DNA of 64,000 nt from positions 1,736,001 through 1,800,000 of the forward strand of contig NZ_CP121197.1 of the NCBI RefSeq assembly GCF_029625215.1, written 5' to 3'. Every line of letters starts with the position of its first letter. Position 1 is the first letter of the stretch. Below are positions 58,473 to 64,000 of the stretch, one piece after another. A model generated the notes under the pieces. It did not search any database and was not told the DNA's origin. It saw only the letters and a list, made by a program, of their open reading frames with translations. The position numbers and the translations under genes are program-made. The DNA comes from Aurantibacillus circumpalustris. GTDB lineage: Bacteria > Bacteroidota > Bacteroidia > B-17B0 > Aurantibacillaceae.

Positions 58473-61400
58473 ATGTTAGATAAAATAAAAGAATTCAAAC
58501 CGTCCAGTTGGGCAATAGACAACAAAATGACTGTCTATTTGATTACCATCTTTATTTGTATTGCAGGTATAATGTCCTACAATTCTTTGCCAAAAGAAAA
58601 TTTCCCAGACATAACGGTTCCAACTATATTCATCAGTACAGTTAATGGTGGAAACTCTCCTACTAATATTGAAAATACGATTACAAAACCGATAGAAAAG
58701 AGATTAAAATCGATTTCTGGTGTAAAAAAGTTTAACAGTACTTCTTTACAAGACGTTTCTGTAATTGTGGTAGAATTTAGGACCGATGTAAAGGTAGAGG
58801 TTGCAAAACAAAAAGTGAAAGACGCTGTGGACGAAGCACGCGCTGATATGCCTCAAACTTTAACAAAGGAACCAATGATTAAGGAAATTGCTTTTTCTGA
58901 AATCCCTATTATGTACATAAACGTTGCCGGTAATTACGATTTAAAGCAATTAAAAAAATACGCTGAAGATTTACAAGACAGAATCGAAGGTCTAAAGGAA
59001 ATTAACGAAGTAAAAATAGTTGGTGCGCTCGATCGCGAGATTCAGGTAAATATTGATGCCTATAAAATGCAAGCTGCGCAACTAACATTTTATGATATTT
59101 CAAGCGCTATTTCAAGAGAAAATCTTTCCATCACCGGTGGTAATGTGCCACTCGAAGGTATGAAACCAACTTTAAGTATTAAAGGTGAGTTTAAAGATCC
59201 TAAAGAACTTGAAAATATTATTATTTCATCTGCTTCAGGCGCTAAACTTTTCTTAAGAGATATTGCTGAAGTAAAAGATGGGTTTAAAGAAAAGGAAAGT
59301 TACTCTAGTAAAAAAGGTAAAAATGTAATTACACTTAATATTATTAAACGCTCGGGTGAAAATTTAATTGATGCTGCTGATAAGATTAAGGGAATCATTG
59401 CTCAAATGGAAAAAACAGATTTCCCTAAAGGGCTTGATATTACTGTAAGTGGCGACCAAAGTGCTAAAACTAAAACGACTCTTCAAGAACTTATCAATAC
59501 AATTATTATCGGATTTATTTTGGTAACCATTGTATTAATGTTTTTTATGGGCGTTACGAATGCACTTTTTGTGGCACTTTCGGTTCCGCTTTCTATGTTT
59601 ATTGCCTTTATGATTATGCCGAGTATCGGCTTCTCATTTAATATGATTGTACTCTTTGCATTTTTACTCGCGCTGGGTATTGTGGTGGATGATGCGATTG
59701 TTGTAATAGAAAACACACATCGATTATTTGCAAACGGTAAACGCGATATCAAGACTGCTGCTAAAATGGCTGCAGGTGAAGTGTTCTTACCTGTACTTTC
59801 AGGAACCATTACAACCTTAGCGCCGTTTATTCCTTTAGCTTTTTGGTCTGGTATCATTGGAAAATTCATGTACTTTCTTCCTATTACTTTAATCATTTCG
59901 TTACTCGCATCGTTATTCGTTGCCTATATTATTAATCCGGTTTTTGCGGTAGACTTTATGAAGTCGCACGAAGAAGAGCAAGCAAACTATGGTAAGCTAA
60001 ATAAAAAGGCAAGAATGCAATTATTACTGTACGGTGTTTTAGCATTATTCAGTTATTTAAGTGGTAGTATAGGGATAGGTAATTTTATTGTTTTTCTTGC
60101 TTTCTTTTTAGTGTTGCATAGATTGTGGTTGTACAAAGCAATAGAAGCTTGGCAATTTAAAATATGGCCTAACTTTGTTAATGCATACGTAAAAGTATTA
60201 GAGTGGTGTTTGCGTAAACCATGGAGACCTGTGGCTGCAGTAGTTGGATTGTTCTTTTTCTCTATTTTCTTTTTTGTAGTGCGTAGTCCGTCAGTTGTAT
60301 TTTTTCCGCAAGGTGATCCAAACAACGTATATGTTTATGTAAAATTGCCAGAAGGAACAGATCCAGCAGTTACAAATGAAATGATGCGCAAAGTTGAAAG
60401 TAAAGTTTATAGTGTAATTGATGAAAACGATCCGGTAGTTGAATCTATGATTTCTAATGTAACTATTGGTGTAACAGATCCACAGGATGGGGATCAAAAT
60501 TCTTATCCAAATAAAGGAAAGATCGCGATTAATTTTGTTGAGTTTGAAAAACGTCATGGTAAGTCTACATCAGAATATCTAACAAAACTCCAAGGTTTGA
60601 ACTGGGAATTGCCTGGGGCGGAAATTGCAGTAAATAAAGAACAATCTGGTCCGCCACAAGCTAAACCAATTACCGTTGAAGTTTCTGGCGATGATTTTCA
60701 GGAATTGGTTGAGAATGCGGATGCGTTTGAAACTTTTCTTAAGAAAGCAAAAGTGGAAGGTGTTGATAATCTAAAATCAGATTTTGTAAGTAATAAACCT
60801 GAAATTGTTTTTGACATCGATCGTGAACGCGCTCAACGTGAAGGTCTTTCTACCTCGCAGGTTGCAATGGAAATACGAAGTGCTGTATATGGTAACGAGG
60901 CGACGAAATTTAGAGACGTTGATGATGAATATCCTGTAAACCTTCGTTTTGAATACAATCAGCGTAGAGATATTGAAACAATCAGAAACTTAAAAATCAC
61001 CTACCGTGATATGAATATGGGTGGAGCAATACGTAGTGTGCCAATTTCAGCGGTATCTGATATTCGCTATGATTACACTTATGCTGGTATTAAACGGAAA
61101 AATAATACACGATTAATTACTTTATCTGCAGACGTAAAAGAGGGGTATAACGCAAATGAGGTTGCCGCAAAAGTAAAAAATATCATGAAAGGCTACCAAG
61201 CAACGGGTGCTGTGAATGTTAAGTTTGCCGGACAAGATGAAGAACAGGCAGAAACAATGGCTTTTCTGGGTAGAGCAATGATGATAGCTATTGGTTTGAT
61301 GTTATTAGTGTTGGTTGGTCTATTTAATTCATTAGGAAAACCACTCATTATTCTATCAGAGATTCTATTTAGTATTATTGGTGTGCTTCTTGGTGTGGCC

Positions 61401-61937
61401 GTTTTTAAAATGGATATGAGTATTATTATGACCGGAGTGGGTATTATTGCGCTTGGCGGAATTGTGGTGCGGAATGGTATTCTCCTGGTCGAGTTTGCCG
61501 AGTTTGCGCGTGAAGGCGGAATGAACTTGTATGATGCTACCGTGGAAGCAGGACGGACACGTATGACTCCAGTTATATTAACAGCGATTGCCGCTGTGTT
61601 AGGTTTGATTCCGCTGGCAGTGGGTTTGAATATTAATTTCGAAACATTATTCACACATTTAAATCCGCACATCTTTTTTGGTGGCGACAGTGTTGTGTTT
61701 TGGGGACCATTAAGCTGGACAATGATTTTCGGATTAATTTTCGCAACTATTTTAACGCTGTTATTAATTCCTTCTATGTACTTAATTGCAGAACGCTTAA
61801 AGCGTAAATCAGTTATTATTTTAAAACACTTTGATCTGCCAACAGCAGCTATGTATATTCCATTCTTAATCTTGGTTTTACGACTGATACTTTATATCAG
61901 AGGCCGAAAATTAGATTATGGTAATTTAGATTATTAA
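58473..61937 (+). CDS. RND-family efflux pump (AcrB/HAE1 type)
   Basis: 1154 residues. First membrane helix MTVYLITIFICIAGIMSY and porter domain (PDITVPTIFISTVNGGNSPT), the central helix pair with LALGIVVDDAIVVIENTHRL (the Asp-Asp proton relay pair), a C-terminal half with GIIALGGIVVRNGILLVEFAE and GRTRMTPVILTAIAAVLGLIPLA. There is an insertion of extra hydrophobic residues around residues 505-560 (LLLYGVLALFSYLSGSIGIG) compared with E. coli AcrB. A proton-driven trimeric exporter whose substrates are unknown. Last gene of the operon, followed by a terminator. Confidence 0.93.
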   Translation: MLDKIKEFKPSSWAIDNKMTVYLITIFICIAGIMSYNSLPKENFPDITVPTIFISTVNGGNSPTNIENTITKPIEKRLKSISGVKKFNSTSLQDVSVIVVEFRTDVKVEVAKQKVKDAVDEARADMPQTLTKEPMIKEIAFSEIPIMYINVAGNYDLKQLKKYAEDLQDRIEGLKEINEVKIVGALDREIQVNIDAYKMQAAQLTFYDISSAISRENLSITGGNVPLEGMKPTLSIKGEFKDPKELENIIISSASGAKLFLRDIAEVKDGFKEKESYSSKKGKNVITLNIIKRSGENLIDAADKIKGIIAQMEKTDFPKGLDITVSGDQSAKTKTTLQELINTIIIGFILVTIVLMFFMGVTNALFVALSVPLSMFIAFMIMPSIGFSFNMIVLFAFLLALGIVVDDAIVVIENTHRLFANGKRDIKTAAKMAAGEVFLPVLSGTITTLAPFIPLAFWSGIIGKFMYFLPITLIISLLASLFVAYIINPVFAVDFMKSHEEEQANYGKLNKKARMQLLLYGVLALFSYLSGSIGIGNFIVFLAFFLVLHRLWLYKAIEAWQFKIWPNFVNAYVKVLEWCLRKPWRPVAAVVGLFFFSIFFFVVRSPSVVFFPQGDPNNVYVYVKLPEGTDPAVTNEMMRKVESKVYSVIDENDPVVESMISNVTIGVTDPQDGDQNSYPNKGKIAINFVEFEKRHGKSTSEYLTKLQGLNWELPGAEIAVNKEQSGPPQAKPITVEVSGDDFQELVENADAFETFLKKAKVEGVDNLKSDFVSNKPEIVFDIDRERAQREGLSTSQVAMEIRSAVYGNEATKFRDVDDEYPVNLRFEYNQRRDIETIRNLKITYRDMNMGGAIRSVPISAVSDIRYDYTYAGIKRKNNTRLITLSADVKEGYNANEVAAKVKNIMKGYQATGAVNVKFAGQDEEQAETMAFLGRAMMIAIGLMLLVLVGLFNSLGKPLIILSEILFSIIGVLLGVAVFKMDMSIIMTGVGIIALGGIVVRNGILLVEFAEFAREGGMNLYDATVEAGRTRMTPVILTAIAAVLGLIPLAVGLNINFETLFTHLNPHIFFGGDSVVFWGPLSWTMIFGLIFATILTLLLIPSMYLIAERLKRKSVIILKHFDLPTAAMYIPFLILVLRLILYIRGRKLDYGNLDY

Positions 61938-61941
61938 AACT

Positions 61942-61975
61942 AAAATGCTCCCTCAAAAAACGGGGAACATTTTTT
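61942..61975 (+). terminator. RND operon terminator
   Basis: AAAATGCTCCC (61942-61952) pairs with GGGGAACATTTT (from 61962) with one mismatch around a short A-rich loop, then a T-run. It follows the pump stop by 4 bp. Confidence 0.75.
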
Positions 61976-61987
61976 AAATTGTGTAGT

Positions 61988-62983
61988 ATGAAAAAAAATA
62001 TTTTAAGTTTATTTGCAATTGGAATTATTTTTAGTTCCGCTTATTCTCAAAACAATGTTCTTTTGGAAACTAAGTATTATAGTTTTCAAAGTAACGCGCA
62101 ACTCAATGCTCATGCATATTTATACAATAGAGCTATGGGATGCAAGTATAAAAAGGTTTCGGATGATTCACTAGCATATTATTCTTTTAAAGATAAATTG
62201 AAATTATTAAAGCCCGAAGATCTGTCTATCCTAAAACCTGTTCTAATGTTTTACAGAGATTCACTTATAAGTAAAGATTTTTTGTTTGATAGTTTGATGC
62301 GCGATTTTTCTGATAAGTTAAGTCTGGATATTGAAGCGAAATCGGGTTGGCAAGCCGCAGCAACAGCACGACTAAAAGTCTTCCAACCTTATTTCAATAA
62401 ATTGTATTGGAAGGAAATTGAAGCTGATAACAAAGCCTGGATAAACGCGCATAAAAATGAATTAGTTAAGCAAGAACTAACTGTTGTTCCTGAATTAGAA
62501 AGAATTTACCAAACACAATTGCCGAGTTCAAAAATTGTTGTGGATCTTACTTGCTACGCAACCTGGGCGGGAGCTTGCAGTTACAAGGATAGTTTTGCGC
62601 ATATTATATTCGCAAGCAAACATGGTTCTAATAATGGTGACTTAGCGACAGAAGTTGTGTTTCATGAAACTTCCCATTTTTTAGTAGATGAGGTACAGAT
62701 AAAAATAGCTGAGCTTACAAAGGGTAAAGACATAAAAAAAACTGTCAACTTATGGCATACCATAATTTTTTACACAACGGGTTATGTATTCGATAATCAG
62801 TTTTCGACCGAAGCTAAAAAAGTTGTGCCTTTTTATGTTCAAATGAAGTTTGAGGACAAGTTTCCAGATTTTAAAGTAAGTGTAGAGGCTTGTAAATCGT
62901 ATTGGGATCAATACATAAAGGGTCAAACAACATTTGATGAAGCTATAAAAAGTGTTGCTAATTTTGTGCAGGAAAAGAAGTAG
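61988..62983 (+). CDS. Putative secreted zinc metallopeptidase-like protein
   Basis: About 331 residues from ATG 61988 (an upstream in-frame TTG at 61979 is less likely). Signal peptide (KKNILSLFAIGIIFSSAYSQ). Helical N-terminal part (residues 30-190), then EVVFHETSHFLVDEVQIKIA, which contains an HExxH zinc motif (HETSH). A later LWHTIIFYTTGYVF and acidic residues could supply the third ligand. No peptidase family can be named, and the protein may instead be non-catalytic. Gene lies alone between two terminated units. Confidence 0.6.
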   Translation: MKKNILSLFAIGIIFSSAYSQNNVLLETKYYSFQSNAQLNAHAYLYNRAMGCKYKKVSDDSLAYYSFKDKLKLLKPEDLSILKPVLMFYRDSLISKDFLFDSLMRDFSDKLSLDIEAKSGWQAAATARLKVFQPYFNKLYWKEIEADNKAWINAHKNELVKQELTVVPELERIYQTQLPSSKIVVDLTCYATWAGACSYKDSFAHIIFASKHGSNNGDLATEVVFHETSHFLVDEVQIKIAELTKGKDIKKTVNLWHTIIFYTTGYVFDNQFSTEAKKVVPFYVQMKFEDKFPDFKVSVEACKSYWDQYIKGQTTFDEAIKSVANFVQEKK

Positions 62984-63050
62984 TATAAGTAAAATATTTA
63001 ATATTGCCTCTGTTTGATATGTGGCTTTCTAAAGTTGATAATTGTGTAGA

Positions 63051-64000
63051 ATGAAATTTAAAATTGTTCCAGTTTTGGTGTTGTGTTGTTGGTTTTCTGG
63101 ATACTCACAAAATGTAGATTCGCTTAAAAAAATTCTAAATCAGTTTTCACAGGCAAATGCGCTGGATTCGTCCCGGTGCAGTGTTCTTCTAATTTTGACA
63201 GAATATGCTCCTGAGGGTGAGTGGGAAGGATATAATGCCGAACTTAAAAAAATTAGTGAAGCCAATCTTAAATCCAAAACTCTTGATAGAAGTAAAATCA
63301 GATTTTTTAAATCATGTTTGGCGGACGCCTTTAATGGAGAAGGTTTCATATGTCAGACAAGCAAGTCCAATAGTTTCAAAGCACTCGAAAACTACCGTAA
63401 AAGCCTAACATTGAGGGAGGAAATTGGCGACACGTTGGGAATAGCAGAATCCTATAATAATATTGGGGGAGTATATGAAAATCAGGGAAACATTACGAAG
63501 AGTATTGAATATTATCATAAAAGCCTGAGACTAAATAATCTTCTTAAAAACAATTATGGTATTGCTATAACACTTAGTAATGTTGGACGAATATACTCCC
63601 AACAAAAAAATGAAGATAAGGCTCTTGAATATTTTCAATCTAGTCTCGTAAAACATAGGGAATCAAAAAATGAGGAAGGGGAGGCAATAACATATAATAA
63701 TATTGCGGTTGTGTATTATAAAATGGGCGACACACTCAAGGCTTTATATTCTTATGAGAAAAGTTTAGTGTTACAAGATAGACTTGGCAATAAGCCTAGT
63801 AAAGCCCTTTTACTCAATAACATTGGACTTATTTTTCTAAACAAGGGCAATTTCGAAAAGGCAATTTTTAACTTTAATGAAGGATTGGAAATATCGGAAC
63901 AATCGGCCTACGTGAAGGGAATCATATTTTCACTGTTTAATATAGGTCGATTTTACACGGATAAAAAAAATTATTCATTAGCAATTTTTTATACAAAGAA
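63051..64000 (+). CDS. TPR-repeat signal protein (3' end cut by window edge)
   Basis: Open from ATG 63051 to the right edge, 316 codons. Signal peptide (FKIVPVLVLCCWFSGYSQ), then about five TPRs of the TPR_12 type, each with the pattern Y-NNIG-x-x-Y-x-x-x-G-(8)-A-x-x-Y-x-x-SL (NNIGGVYENQGNITKSIEYY; NNIAVVYYKMGDTLKALYSY). In Bacteroidota such periplasmic TPR arrays are commonly followed by a membrane helix and a kinase, adenylate cyclase or LuxR-type helix-turn-helix. The output domain is beyond this window. Confidence 0.75.
   Translation, partial: MKFKIVPVLVLCCWFSGYSQNVDSLKKILNQFSQANALDSSRCSVLLILTEYAPEGEWEGYNAELKKISEANLKSKTLDRSKIRFFKSCLADAFNGEGFICQTSKSNSFKALENYRKSLTLREEIGDTLGIAESYNNIGGVYENQGNITKSIEYYHKSLRLNNLLKNNYGIAITLSNVGRIYSQQKNEDKALEYFQSSLVKHRESKNEEGEAITYNNIAVVYYKMGDTLKALYSYEKSLVLQDRLGNKPSKALLLNNIGLIFLNKGNFEKAIFNFNEGLEISEQSAYVKGIIFSLFNIGRFYTDKKNYSLAIFYTK

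Overview
The window is AT-rich and clearly comes from the phylum Bacteroidota, probably a free-living member of Bacteroidia/Sphingobacteriia. The evidence is a type IX secretion (T9SS) type B and a type A sorting-domain protein, a PorP/SprF-like protein beside a SprB-repeat surface protein, LytS/LytTR two-component genes with periplasmic propellers, and promoters with the Bacteroidota -7 element (TAnnTTTG). No rRNA, CRISPR array, prophage or intact insertion sequence is visible. One tRNA gene (Phe, GAA) is present.

Layout. (1) 1-4.9 kb: the 5' part of a TMTC-like membrane glycosyltransferase with TPRs, a TfoX-domain gene, and a TetR-controlled ABC exporter operon whose regulator overlaps two copies of a TGAC-N6-GTCA palindrome. 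(2) 4.9-25 kb: an ion-homeostasis and stress island with an APC permease remnant, a CPA1 Na+/H+ antiporter, DUF389, a GNAT-nitrilase fusion, a ClC channel, a Crp/Fnr regulator, three MscS-type channels, a SulP transporter, a truncated universal stress protein and an SPFH protein. FNR-like palindromes (TTGAT-N4-ATCAA or TTGAC-N4-GTCAA) recur here. Three lie 36.5-37.5 bp from a candidate -7 element, as expected of class II activation. They point to the ClC gene, to a hairpin-rich orphan transcript, and to a 36-codon membrane protein gene. (3) 25.5-33.2 kb: two large propeller histidine kinases with one LytTR response regulator, and a GC-richer structured repeat that appears to have extended the end of the first kinase. 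(4) 33.6-37.9 kb: the SprB-repeat protein and its PorP/SprF partner. (5) 38-41.6 kb: a DtxR/MntR-type regulator divergent from an operon encoding a di-heme cytochrome lipoprotein, a Rieske protein and an outer-membrane porin. (6) 42-54.3 kb: tRNA-Phe, an AraC-type membrane regulator, a T9SS cargo protein, the coaX-OMP-lptC cluster, a MacB-like permease, RecQ and an O-antigen ligase-like protein, separated by low-complexity and inverted repeats. (7) 54.3-64 kb: an M23 peptidase, a TetR-controlled RND efflux operon with a palindromic operator inside its promoter, a putative HExxH secreted protein, and a TPR protein cut by the right edge.

The observations most worth pursuing are the local Crp/Fnr regulon with its candidate small RNA and microprotein, and the metal-regulator-linked di-heme/Rieske/porin operon. 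Regulatory assignments rest on reading palindromes and promoter spacing by eye and have not been tested by searches.
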